A DNA stretch of 8,367 bases from Methanomicrobiales archaeon (GCA_012798365.1 JAAZNH010000237.1:1-8367), one strand, 5' to 3'; numbered from the stretch's first letter, positions 1-6,806 are shown. Program-made: numbers and translations. Notes: generated from the letters alone by a model not told the origin.

Positions 1-8
1 GGGCTGGT

Positions 9-24
9 AAAAACAAAAAAACAA
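9..24 (-). terminator. Oligo-T transcription terminator downstream of ksgA
   Basis: On the minus strand, about 45 bases after the ksgA stop, the RNA would contain UU-G-UUUUUUU-G-UUUUU. Archaeal RNA polymerase commonly terminates at such U-tracts without needing a stable hairpin. A weak flanking inverted repeat (CTGGT at 4-8, ACCAG at 26-30) encloses the tract but is only 5 bp. Its position fits the end of the nine-gene minus-strand operon. A further co-directional gene may lie beyond the window edge, in which case this could be only a partial terminator. Confidence 0.55.
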
Positions 25-68
25 CACCAGGATACTGTTAATGCACGGTTTTGGAACAGGACCCGGCG

Positions 69-836
69 TTATGCAATATTGGTGATGGTGGCAAAGTCCT
101 CTAAGTACAGGGCTTCCGGCCGGCTGTTGAGGATCTCTTCAGGCAGCGCCTTAAGCACCCGTTCCACCCAGGGACCGGAGAGCATGCTCCCGGTGGATCC
201 TTTCAGGCAGTTCCGGACGGTTTTTCTCCGGTGGGAGAAGAGTGCCCGCACCACATCAGCATAGAGCCGGCGGTCACTGATGTAGAAGATCGGGTCGCGG
301 GGGAAGATCTTCAGGACGGTTGAGTTGACCTGGGGCCGGGGTGAGAATGCGGACGGCGGGAGTTTGAACGCCTGCTGGACAATCGCATAGGTCTGGACCA
401 TGATCGAGAGCCTGCCGCAATCCTTGGAGCCGGCCGGCGCCATCATCCGGTCGGCAAACTCGGTCTGGTACATCAGGACTGCAACCTCAAACCCGATATC
501 CAGCAACCGGAACGTAATCTTCGAGGAGGCAGAATAGGGAAGGTTGGAAACCGAAAGATCGAACGGGGGGATGGGGCACCGGGTCGCATCCCCGTGCTGG
601 ACCACCAGCTGGCCGGAGGAAATTTCTGAAGAGAAACGGTCGTTGAGCTGCTCCACAAGAATACTGTCGAGCTCAATCGCATGGACCTTTGCACCCCGTT
701 CGAGCAGGGCACGGGTGAGTGCCCCGTTGCCCGGCCCGATCTCGAGCACCTTTTTGTCACGAACATCAGCAAGATCCGCTATGCGGTTGATCGCATGCTG
801 ATCAATAAGAAAATGCTGGTCGTGATACGCTTTCAT
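69..836 (-). CDS. ksgA: 16S rRNA adenine dimethyltransferase KsgA/RsmA (Dim1 family)
   Basis: Predicted to use S-adenosylmethionine to dimethylate two adjacent adenines in the 3'-terminal hairpin of 16S rRNA during small-subunit maturation. Visible motifs: SAM-binding EIGPGNG (residues 32-38), the acidic end of strand 2 in AIELD (53-57), HGDA (81-84), catalytic motif IV NLPY (98-101), and the family C-terminal signatures PSAFSPRPQVNS (161-172) and FSHRRKTVRN (200-209). At 255 residues it is full length for the archaeal form. The N-terminus is short: it reaches DQHFLID within six residues, where bacterial enzymes have a basic lead-in and GQHFL. The ATG overlaps the DUF655 stop by four bases (ATGA) and there is no clear Shine-Dalgarno, so translation is probably coupled to the upstream gene. 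No alternative in-frame start is seen close upstream. Confidence 0.96.
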   Translation of the reverse strand: MKAYHDQHFLIDQHAINRIADLADVRDKKVLEIGPGNGALTRALLERGAKVHAIELDSILVEQLNDRFSSEISSGQLVVQHGDATRCPIPPFDLSVSNLPYSASSKITFRLLDIGFEVAVLMYQTEFADRMMAPAGSKDCGRLSIMVQTYAIVQQAFKLPPSAFSPRPQVNSTVLKIFPRDPIFYISDRRLYADVVRALFSHRRKTVRNCLKGSTGSMLSGPWVERVLKALPEEILNSRPEALYLEDFATITNIA

Positions 837-1396
837 TTCGTGGTGAAGAGGTGGTACTTGACTTCCTTTTCCATGAGTTCTTCCAGGATCCGTGCCTGGA
901 TCATCTTCTCCGGGTGAGGGAGGGATTTAATCCGGGATGAAATATCTGCAAAGCTCTCGAAGGGCTTCTTGGTGCGCGATTCGAGGATCTCCCACATCAG
1001 TTTCTTCCCGATCCCGGGAAGGAGATGGAGCATGTGCAGTTTCGGCGTTATGGAGATCGCCTTGTTGAAGAAAGTGACAAAGTCCTGCTCGCGGTCCTTT
1101 ACAACTTTCTCGATGATGAACGGAAGTTCACCCTGTGCCGTAATTGTCAGTTCCGCGTACCCGATCCTGCGTTTCACGCGCTCAATCTTGTTGCGTTCTG
1201 AATCCCCGATATAGACCTTCTCGTGCAGCTCGATCTGGACATTGGCTTTGGGTACCAGTTCAAGCAGTTTGAACTGTTCCATGCCCATTGCCTGGACAAT
1301 CGGCTCCCGTTTAAAAGGAGGGCGGGGATCGTCAGGGTGCCCTTTCAGGAGCACATCGAGTACGATCGCATTTACCTCTTTTTTTTCCGCCTTCAT
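833..1396 (-). CDS. DUF655 family protein, predicted nucleic-acid-binding (COG1491)
   Basis: A 187-residue archaeal protein of unestablished function. The central part (about residues 55-110) is beta-rich and basic, consistent with the OB-fold predicted for this family. Residues 122-141 contain MLHLLPGIGKKLMWEILESR, a helix-hairpin-helix motif of the LPGIG type that usually contacts a DNA or RNA backbone. The C-terminus is helical and charged. The start is taken at ATG 1394-1396: GAGGTG at 1403-1408 lies six bases upstream, whereas the in-frame GTG at 1403-1405 is part of that ribosome-binding site. The gene sits 10 bases after rpoF and overlaps ksgA by four bases. The rpl21e-rpoF-DUF655-ksgA order recurs in euryarchaea, suggesting a role in ribosome assembly or RNA metabolism (inference). 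Confidence 0.88.
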   Translation of the reverse strand: MKAEKKEVNAIVLDVLLKGHPDDPRPPFKREPIVQAMGMEQFKLLELVPKANVQIELHEKVYIGDSERNKIERVKRRIGYAELTITAQGELPFIIEKVVKDREQDFVTFFNKAISITPKLHMLHLLPGIGKKLMWEILESRTKKPFESFADISSRIKSLPHPEKMIQARILEELMEKEVKYHLFTTK

Positions 1397-1402
1397 ACTA
1401 CA

Positions 1403-1408
1403 CACCTC
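1403..1408 (-). promoter_or_regulatory. Shine-Dalgarno site of the DUF655 gene (decides the start)
   Basis: GAGGTG on the minus strand matches the core of the archaeal 16S rRNA 3' end complement and is six bases before ATG 1394-1396. It overlaps the rpoF TGA stop (1407-1409), so the two genes are probably translationally coupled. It rules against the in-frame GTG at 1403-1405 as the start. Confidence 0.75.
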
Positions 1409-1766
1409 AGAAGTGTGTCATAACAAGTTCGATAATAGTATCGAGTTCTTCAGGAGTGAGCGTGTACCGCTCTTTTGCAAAGATGGCCCGTACTTCATCG
1501 CGGCTCTTTGGCATGATATTGGCGATGCGGTAGGCGATCTCCGGCTTCATCTTCTCCATCTTGGAGAGTTCAGCCACGAGGTCATCTGCCTTTTCAGGAG
1601 TGGTCTTTGCAAGATGATTGGCATGCTCAATGCTGCGCCGGAACTCGTAGGACATCTCTTTCTCAGCGGCAATCCGCTCAGATTCGACGCCTAAAAGGAC
1701 GCCCCGCATCTCCGGAAGCGTAACCTTCTCTTCGCTAATAATACCCTTGACTTTCGTGCCAATCAC
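1407..1766 (-). CDS. rpoF: DNA-directed RNA polymerase subunit F (Rpo4, homologue of Rpb4)
   Basis: A 119-residue protein that with RpoE (Rpb7, not in this window) forms the stalk of archaeal RNA polymerase, which aids open-complex formation and binds emerging RNA. The N-terminal SEEKVTLPEM segment (residues 11-20) is the part expected to pair with Rpo7. The C-terminal MPKSRDEVRAIFAKERYTL (85-103) followed by TPEELDTIIELV is the typical HRDC-like Rpb4 end. The start is GTG at 1764-1766, the only canonical start before Met20, and M-I-G-x-K-V agrees with family N-termini. Oddly, this GTG lies inside AGGTGATT, itself a good Shine-Dalgarno sequence, so start recognition may be unusual or coupled to rpl21e, whose stop is 12 bases upstream. 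Confidence 0.92.
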   Translation of the reverse strand: MIGTKVKGIISEEKVTLPEMRGVLLGVESERIAAEKEMSYEFRRSIEHANHLAKTTPEKADDLVAELSKMEKMKPEIAYRIANIMPKSRDEVRAIFAKERYTLTPEELDTIIELVMTHF

Positions 1767-1778
1767 CTGACAGAGAGT

Positions 1779-2069
1779 TTACTTTTGTGCTTTTAGATGT
1801 TGTGGTCTGGCGATGACAACCTTATCGGCGTCACCATCGCGGATGGTAAGCACCCATGCACGGCCGCGCTGGCCGAGGACCGTACCGGTCTTGCCGTGGA
1901 AGCGGCGGTGGGGCATGCCTTTCTGGACACTCGGGTTGACAACAACGTGAACCCTGTCGCCTACTTCGAATTTCTGGATAACCGAAGTAACCGGTGCAAT
2001 ACCGCGTTCTCTGAGATCTTTCTTGAACTTATACCGTGTCTTTTTTCTGGGGCCGTTGTGATGTGCCAT
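1779..2069 (-). CDS. rpl21e: 50S ribosomal protein L21e
   Basis: A 96-residue basic protein of the large ribosomal subunit, found in archaea and eukaryotes. The N-terminus MAHHNGPRKKTRYKFKKDLR is the rRNA-binding tail. The core has the SH3-like barrel signature: KFEVGDRVHVVVNPSVQKGM (33-52), then PHRRFHGKTGTVLGQRGRA (53-71). Full length for the family. The ATG at 2067-2069 is preferred over longer in-frame readings because family members start at this point and because AAAGGAGGGAGAG (2075-2087) lies just upstream, inside the end of pus10. Only two bases separate it from the pus10 stop, and rpoF follows after 12 bases. Confidence 0.96.
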   Translation of the reverse strand: MAHHNGPRKKTRYKFKKDLRERGIAPVTSVIQKFEVGDRVHVVVNPSVQKGMPHRRFHGKTGTVLGQRGRAWVLTIRDGDADKVVIARPQHLKAQK

Positions 2070-2071
2070 TG

Positions 2072-3304
2072 TTACTCTCCCTCCTTTGCTCCTTCCACCT
2101 GCGTTACGTCGAGGCTGGTGACGAGAGCCTTCTTCTTCAGGATCTCGGCTAGACTGGGGACGGTTCTGCCGGAGTCCCCGGATACGAGTTCTTTGATGTA
2201 GAGGCCGGCTTCGCCCAGGACTTCGACAATAAACTTGCCATCCTGTTGCCCCACACACTCGATATCGAGGACGTTTCGCTCCCGGATTTTATCAGCTCTC
2301 CGGTGTGCGACCCGTTCAGGCGTGCGCTGGAATATTGTGACGCCTTTTAAGGTTTTTACGGCATTTGCGAACTCATCCGCAGAGATTTCGCCGTCAACCT
2401 CGACCAGGATCCTGTATTTTTTATGCGCTTTGTTTGATTTAAGGGTTTCCACCTCTGCGCGGTCCGCCCAGCGGGTTATTGCAACCGAGACGCGCCCATC
2501 GGCAGTCCGGTTGATCTCTGCTTCCAGCCAGGCCAGGTCGATCGATCGCTTCTTCGGCTCAACCACTTCGAGGATGAAGGGTCTTCCGGTGCCGACCATC
2601 CGGGCATCGATATCCTCACGACCGGCCCCATGCAGGATCGCATTTGTGGCATCAAATGCGGCAATTACCGGGCGGCCAATCAGTTCTTCGACGGAATCGA
2701 GATACTGCGCGCCAGTGAAGTTGCATTTCTCGCAGCCCTTGCCTTTACAGGCACGGCAGTCCCAGTGGGTCTGCGGGATCCCGCGCTCAAACTTCTGGTA
2801 CCTGCCATAGAAGTACACCGAGTTAATCTGGACTTCAACATTTCCTCCCGATGCATCAAGGATGATAACGACCTCGGGCTTTTTGAAATCCACGACTTTT
2901 CCGGTCCGGGCAGAGACCGCTTTTCCTACTTCCCGGTTCACTTCCGACTTGAACGGCTCCGGGTCCGAAAGCGAGAGATCGCTCCAGACCATCTCCTCGT
3001 TCTCGGCAATCAGCGGGGGGACCCGGCAGCCGACAAGGAGGGTGGAAAACTCCAGGCCCCTGATTGCTTCAACGACCCGGTCAGCCCAGAGCGGGACATT
3101 GTCAAAGAAGTTACCGCATACCCAGCAGGTGCCGGATGATTTCCGGTAGGGTACGTTGGCTGCAAGTGCATGCGCAATGCGCAACCCTCTCCCGCGCTCA
3201 TCGTTGGATAGACCGTGCGACCGTTTTCCGAAGAACCGGCCAAGGCAGTGATCGCAGATCTCACCATAGGCAAGGATGGCCGTCACCTGTTCATATTGAT
3301 CCAT
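2072..3304 (-). CDS. pus10: tRNA pseudouridine synthase Pus10 (pseudouridine 54 and 55)
   Basis: Archaeal Pus10 makes pseudouridine 55, and in many archaea pseudouridine 54, in the T-loop of tRNA, standing in for bacterial TruB. The N-terminal accessory region has two Cys pairs, CDHC (17-20) and CWVC (60-63), which probably bind zinc, followed by a THUMP-like RNA-binding region. A further cluster CRAC...CEKC (C183, C186, C191, C194) precedes the catalytic domain, as in other archaeal members. The catalytic segment GREDIDARMVGTGRPF (228-243) holds the active-site aspartate (D231 or D233). Near the C-terminus GLYIKELVSGDSGRT (367-381) is the family end motif. At 410 residues it is full length. 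The ATG directly abuts the trmY stop, with GGAGG (3314-3318) nine bases upstream. Its partner trmY is the preceding gene. Confidence 0.96.
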   Translation of the reverse strand: MDQYEQVTAILAYGEICDHCLGRFFGKRSHGLSNDERGRGLRIAHALAANVPYRKSSGTCWVCGNFFDNVPLWADRVVEAIRGLEFSTLLVGCRVPPLIAENEEMVWSDLSLSDPEPFKSEVNREVGKAVSARTGKVVDFKKPEVVIILDASGGNVEVQINSVYFYGRYQKFERGIPQTHWDCRACKGKGCEKCNFTGAQYLDSVEELIGRPVIAAFDATNAILHGAGREDIDARMVGTGRPFILEVVEPKKRSIDLAWLEAEINRTADGRVSVAITRWADRAEVETLKSNKAHKKYRILVEVDGEISADEFANAVKTLKGVTIFQRTPERVAHRRADKIRERNVLDIECVGQQDGKFIVEVLGEAGLYIKELVSGDSGRTVPSLAEILKKKALVTSLDVTQVEGAKEGE

Positions 3305-3874
3305 TCAGCATTTCCTCCGGTCCAGTTCATTGTGTAAGACAGTAATCGTATGATCTGCATGGAGACACCTGGGCCCGACGGAATAGCGCGGACAGTTGTG
3401 GAGCAGATCCTCTTCCTGTGCGGTAAAGTTCAGGTGGTCTGAGAGGATAAAGCCATCTGGCAGGTCAGCACACGCCCGGACATCGGCCCCCTTCTCATCC
3501 AGCACCGCAAACCGGCGCTCGGAGAGGAGCCGTTCAAGACCGCCTTTCCGGATAAAGACACCCTGTGCCGCTTCCCGGAATTCGGTCCCGCAGGGGGTAT
3601 CAATGACTTTCTTGATCAGCGCAGCAGCGCTGCGCTCATCCGGGGAAAGGGAACGGACGAGCTCACCGGAGAACTTCACGGTCTTCGGTCCCGCCGGGGG
3701 TCCGCAGAGAATGAGATAACAGTCCACATCACGGCGCAGGTCATGAGACAGGAACAGGGAGGTATTGACACACCGGCACAGGACATCCATGCGCCCCCCG
3801 CTCCCCGGCAGGTCATTGATGGAGAATCCTCCATCTGTCCGGGCAAGGTGCCCGACTATCGCAAACGAGATCAT
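3305..3874 (-). CDS. trmY: tRNA (pseudouridine(54)-N1)-methyltransferase TrmY
   Basis: A SPOUT-class methyltransferase that transfers a methyl group from S-adenosylmethionine to N1 of pseudouridine 54, giving N1-methylpseudouridine in the archaeal T-loop. Diagnostic segments are DLPGSGGRMDVLCRCVNTSL (residues 21-40), LSHDLRRDVDCYLILCGPP (42-60), and the knot region FILSDHLNF (142-150) with YSVGPRCLHADHTITVLHNE (164-183), which forms the SAM pocket. It ends DRRKC, with a terminal cysteine. At 189 residues it is typical. The start is taken as ATG 3872-3874, giving MISFAIVGH, which matches family N-termini; a GTG one codon upstream (3875-3877) is also possible. It overlaps the srp54 stop by one base (TGATG). 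No strong Shine-Dalgarno is seen, so translation is likely coupled to srp54. Confidence 0.95.
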   Translation of the reverse strand: MISFAIVGHLARTDGGFSINDLPGSGGRMDVLCRCVNTSLFLSHDLRRDVDCYLILCGPPAGPKTVKFSGELVRSLSPDERSAAALIKKVIDTPCGTEFREAAQGVFIRKGGLERLLSERRFAVLDEKGADVRACADLPDGFILSDHLNFTAQEEDLLHNCPRYSVGPRCLHADHTITVLHNELDRRKC

Positions 3875-5199
3875 CACTGCATTCCGGAGAAGCGCTTCAT
3901 CAGGCGCTGCATGTTGAACTTTCCGCCGCCAGCGCCTCGCAGTCCTTTCAGGGTGCGCTGCATCATCTTGTAATACTTCAGGAGTTCCCGCACTTCATCA
4001 GGGGTTGCCCCGGCACCGTGGGCGATCCGCTGCATGCGGGAGCTGTTGATGAGCGCCGGATCATCCAGTTCGCCAGGCGTCATGGAATCCATGATGATCC
4101 GGTACCGGACCATCTTGGTGCTGGTGACATCATACACGCCCTCGGGAAGCTGCATGTTCCCGAGCGGGAGCATGCCCATGATCTGCTTCAAGGGACCCAT
4201 CTTGTTGAGCGCCTCGAGCTGCTTGTACATGTCACGGAGGGTGAACTTCCCCTTCATCATGGCGTTGACATCAACATCTTCCGGCTTCAGCGCCTCGTTG
4301 GCCTTCTCGAGCAGGGCTTTGAGATCGCCCATCCCGAGCAGGCGGGAGATGAAACCGTCCGGGTCGAACCGTTCAAGCGCCTCAACGGTTTCCCCGCTGC
4401 CGATGAACGCGATACCGCTCTTGGTCTCGGCAACCGCTGACATCGCACCACCGCCTTTTGCAGTTCCGTCCATCTTGGTGATTATAACGCCATCTATCCC
4501 GATCGCATCGTGGAACCGCCGGGCCTGCTCGCTTGCCTGCTGGCCAAGGGCCGCATCAATGACCAGCCACCGGTGCGTGGCTTTCGTGAGATTGTTGAGA
4601 TCGATAATCTCCTGGATCAGGTCCGCTTCGAGAGCATGCCGGCCCTGCGTATCAACAATGATGAGTTCCTGCTCCTTCAGGGCCTCAAGACCTTCACGGG
4701 TGATCTTGATCGCATCTTTCTCCTTGGGGTTGCCAAAGCAGGGAACATGGATCTTGGAGCAGAGGGTGGAGATCTGGTCGTACGCACCGGGCCGGAACGT
4801 ATCAGCACAGATGACTCCGACTTTCATCCCCTTCTTCTGGAAGTAGCGGGCAAGCTTCGCCGTGGTCGTCGTCTTACCGCTGCCCTGTAGACCGGCCATG
4901 AGGATCGTCTGGGGTTCAAGCTTGACATCCGTGGATGCCCAGACAAGCCGGACAAGCTCCTGGTACACAATCCTGAGCACATGCTCCCGGACGTTCATTC
5001 CCTTGGGTGGCTCTTCTTCAAGGGAACGGGTCCGCACGGCCTTGCTCAGTTCCATCACGAGCTTGACATTCACGTCAGCCGAAAGAAGAGCGCGCTGGAG
5101 GTCTTTGACCAGTTCATCAACCGCGGCCCGGTCAACAACGGTTTTACCGGCCAGCTTCTTCATCGCGTCCTTGAGGGAGCTTGAAAGATTGTCAAGCAT
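3874..5199 (-). CDS. srp54: Signal recognition particle GTPase SRP54
   Basis: The protein core of the archaeal signal recognition particle. It binds signal sequences and 7S RNA and docks with FtsY at the membrane. Order: helical N domain (1-95), G domain (about 96-295), M domain (about 310-441). G-domain motifs: P-loop GLQGSGKTTTTAKLA (103-117), ADTFRPGA (132-139), G3 DTQGR (183-187), TKMDGTAKGG (241-250), GSGE (267-270). The M domain is methionine-rich and carries the RNA-binding SSRMQRIAHGAG (386-397), ending FSGMQ. The one oddity is Q185, where the family almost always has Ala (DTAGR). The 441-residue length is normal. The ATG overlaps the ftsY TGA by one base, with GGTGG just upstream. 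Co-transcription of receptor and particle gives matched supply (inference). Confidence 0.97.
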   Translation of the reverse strand: MLDNLSSSLKDAMKKLAGKTVVDRAAVDELVKDLQRALLSADVNVKLVMELSKAVRTRSLEEEPPKGMNVREHVLRIVYQELVRLVWASTDVKLEPQTILMAGLQGSGKTTTTAKLARYFQKKGMKVGVICADTFRPGAYDQISTLCSKIHVPCFGNPKEKDAIKITREGLEALKEQELIIVDTQGRHALEADLIQEIIDLNNLTKATHRWLVIDAALGQQASEQARRFHDAIGIDGVIITKMDGTAKGGGAMSAVAETKSGIAFIGSGETVEALERFDPDGFISRLLGMGDLKALLEKANEALKPEDVDVNAMMKGKFTLRDMYKQLEALNKMGPLKQIMGMLPLGNMQLPEGVYDVTSTKMVRYRIIMDSMTPGELDDPALINSSRMQRIAHGAGATPDEVRELLKYYKMMQRTLKGLRGAGGGKFNMQRLMKRFSGMQ

Positions 5200-6293
5200 C
5201 AGGAACCACCATCCAGGAGTTCATCAACAACCACTGCAGGTTCAAAGGGCATGATATCATCATATGCCTGGCCAACGCCAAGGAACATCAGGGGTTTTCC
5301 AATCGTGTGGGCAATCGAGATCGCTGCGCCGCCGCGGGAGTCCATGTCCGCTTTCGTGAGAACGACCGCATCGGCCCCGACCGTCTTGTCAAACTCGAAG
5401 GCACGGGTCACCGCGTCATTACCGGCAACGGCTTCATCAACATAGATGACGAGATCGGGTTTCATCACGCGCTTGATCTTGTCAAGCTGGTTCATCAGGT
5501 TCGCCTTGTTGTGGAACCGGCCGGCGGTATCTGCAAGAACGACGTCAATTTTATGGGAGCCCGCGTACTGGACGGTGTCAAAGAGGACCGCGGAGGGATC
5601 CGCTCCTTCCTGGTGCTGGATGATCTTGATCCCGAGGCGTTCTGCATGGACACCAATCTGCTCAATCGCCCCGGCACGATAGGTATCGCCGGCACCGATA
5701 ACAACGGAAAAACCCTGGTTTTTCAGGTAGTAGCCAATCTTTGCAACGGTTGTGGTCTTCCCGGTCCCGTTAACCCCGGTGAAGAGGATCTTTACCGGTT
5801 TATTGTGATCGCGGATATAGGCAGAAAGGTCAAACCCGTTGCCCAGGACTTCAAGGAGTGCCGTTTTGAGAGCGTTCACGACAAGCGCATCAACGGACTC
5901 GCCTAACTTCCGGTGTTTCCCCACAAGATTCTTGCGGACATTGGCGATGATCGCATCCGTTGCCGGCAGGGCAACGTCGCTTTCAAGGAGGGTCATTTCC
6001 AGGTCCGACAGGGCATCGGCAACATCCTTTTCCGAGACAATCAGTTCCCGGTCGATGATGAGGGTTTTTACCTTGTCGACAAACCGGATTTTCTTTGGCT
6101 CTCCTGTTGCCTGACCTTCGCCGGGTTCCATGACAGGAACCGAAGATTCGGCCGGACCTGAGGAGACCGGAACCGGAGGGGTTTTGGTATCTTCCTGTGG
6201 ACCCGGAGCTTCCGCTGGCTTTACCACCGCCTGGATGCTGCTGCCAAGTTTATTCCTTGCAGCCTGCAGTTTTTCCCGGAGTCCCCCGAACAT
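5199..6293 (-). CDS. ftsY: Signal recognition particle receptor FtsY
   Basis: The membrane-associated GTPase that receives SRP-ribosome complexes and delivers them to the Sec translocon. The 364 residues comprise an amphipathic N-terminus (MFGGLREKLQAARNKL), a Pro/Glu-rich flexible linker (about 26-66, the A region), the NG domain helical bundle (67-165), and the GTPase: P-loop GVNGTGKTTTVAKI (173-186), GDTYRAGA (202-209), DTAGRF (255-260), VDEAVAGND (285-293), TKAD (313-316) and GVGQ (339-342). All GTPase motifs are intact, in contrast to the G3 change in the neighbouring SRP54. The start is ATG 6291-6293, 17 bases after the pfdA stop. The ribosome-binding site is weak: only a GGA is seen, in TTCGGACAC. 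Confidence 0.97.
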   Translation of the reverse strand: MFGGLREKLQAARNKLGSSIQAVVKPAEAPGPQEDTKTPPVPVSSGPAESSVPVMEPGEGQATGEPKKIRFVDKVKTLIIDRELIVSEKDVADALSDLEMTLLESDVALPATDAIIANVRKNLVGKHRKLGESVDALVVNALKTALLEVLGNGFDLSAYIRDHNKPVKILFTGVNGTGKTTTVAKIGYYLKNQGFSVVIGAGDTYRAGAIEQIGVHAERLGIKIIQHQEGADPSAVLFDTVQYAGSHKIDVVLADTAGRFHNKANLMNQLDKIKRVMKPDLVIYVDEAVAGNDAVTRAFEFDKTVGADAVVLTKADMDSRGGAAISIAHTIGKPLMFLGVGQAYDDIMPFEPAVVVDELLDGGS

Positions 6294-6310
6294 AGCAAAG
6301 AGTGTCCGAA

Positions 6311-6763
6311 TTATTCCTGCATCTCGCCGGATGCCATGGCCTGCTGGTACCCGGTCTCGATGCGCTTGTTGATCTCGTTCATCTGGCTTCTGAGCCGGTC
6401 AATCGTCTCGGCTACTTTCTTTGCAGAAGCTTCCATCTCCATGACGCGCTCCTGCAGGAATTCAACAGCTTCCTTGTTGGAGCGCTCAACGACTACCTCT
6501 GCACCGATTGCAAGCAGGACTTTTTCCGGGTCCATAACCTTTGCCCGGACACTTGCACCGCCGCCAATCTGGAGGAGGACGGTTCCGTCATCGGTCGTGA
6601 GCATGTCTTCCAAGGACTCGATGGCTGCAAGGGCTTCCATGCGCCCGTTCTCCAGAAGCTGGAGCTGCTGGACAAAGATCTCCGCCTGCTGGCCGTATTC
6701 CTGCAGGTACTGCTGGAGCATCATAAGTTCGCGCTGGTCGATAGGCTGCTGTGTAGATACCAA
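6311..6763 (-). CDS. pfdA: Prefoldin alpha subunit
   Basis: Archaeal prefoldin is an alpha2-beta4 jellyfish-shaped co-chaperone that holds unfolded chains and passes them to the thermosome. This 150-residue protein has the expected architecture: an N-terminal coiled coil rich in Gln and Leu (about 10-55), a central beta-hairpin segment VLLQIGGGASVRAKV (62-76) and EKVLLAIGAEVVVE (80-93), and a C-terminal coiled coil (95-140). The start is assigned to TTG 6761-6763, giving MVSTQQPIDQRELMML, because AAGGAG (6773-6778) lies nine bases upstream and the alternative upstream in-frame ATGs add about 25 residues or more unlike any prefoldin and lack a ribosome-binding site. It is the first gene of the minus-strand operon. 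In many archaea the gene before pfdA encodes ribosomal protein LX; it is absent here. Confidence 0.9.
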   Translation of the reverse strand: MVSTQQPIDQRELMMLQQYLQEYGQQAEIFVQQLQLLENGRMEALAAIESLEDMLTTDDGTVLLQIGGGASVRAKVMDPEKVLLAIGAEVVVERSNKEAVEFLQERVMEMEASAKKVAETIDRLRSQMNEINKRIETGYQQAMASGEMQE

Positions 6764-6772
6764 AATGTGCCA

Positions 6773-6778
6773 CTCCTT
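6773..6778 (-). promoter_or_regulatory. Shine-Dalgarno site of pfdA (supports a TTG start)
   Basis: AAGGAG on the minus strand lies nine bases before TTG 6761-6763. No ATG or GTG in the pfdA frame lies at a suitable distance: the GTG overlapping this site (6771-6773) is out of frame. This is the main reason for calling TTG as the start. Confidence 0.65.
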
Positions 6779-6784
6779 AATAGC

Positions 6785-6803
6785 GGATTGAACTGGCCAA
6801 TCC
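6785..6803 (-). promoter_or_regulatory. Stem-loop in the pfdA leader
   Basis: GGATTG (6785-6790) and CAATCC (6798-6803) are a perfect 6-bp inverted repeat around a 7-base loop. In the minus-strand RNA it would form a hairpin ending six bases before the AAGGAG site of pfdA. Its position would allow it to affect ribosome access or mRNA stability. The stem is short, so function is uncertain. Confidence 0.35.
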
Positions 6804-6806
6804 TGA

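Noticed and set aside
4..30. Inverted repeat CTGGT/ACCAG as an intrinsic hairpin terminator
   Set aside because: Only five pairs around a 17-base A/T-rich loop; the oligo-T run alone is the better-supported archaeal signal.
1397..1405. GTG start for the DUF655 protein three codons upstream
   Set aside because: The GTG is inside the GAGGTG ribosome-binding site used by ATG 1394-1396.
1242..1694. 150-codon plus-strand open frame across the DUF655-rpoF junction
   Set aside because: Antisense to two recognised genes, no domain seen and no start signal.
2070..2258. 63-codon N-terminal extension of L21e
   Set aside because: It overlaps the C-terminal coding region of pus10 in another frame, is Arg-rich junk, and L21e proteins begin at the M-A-H-H-N-G position with a strong ribosome-binding site.
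4034..4846. 270-codon plus-strand open frame opposite srp54
   Set aside because: Ser/Arg/Pro-rich low-quality translation typical of antisense frames in GC-rich genes; SRP54 fully explains the region.
5181..5906. 241-codon plus-strand open frame opposite ftsY
   Set aside because: It lies antisense to a clearly identified FtsY, has no recognisable family features and no promoter or ribosome-binding site; it is a shadow of the coding strand.
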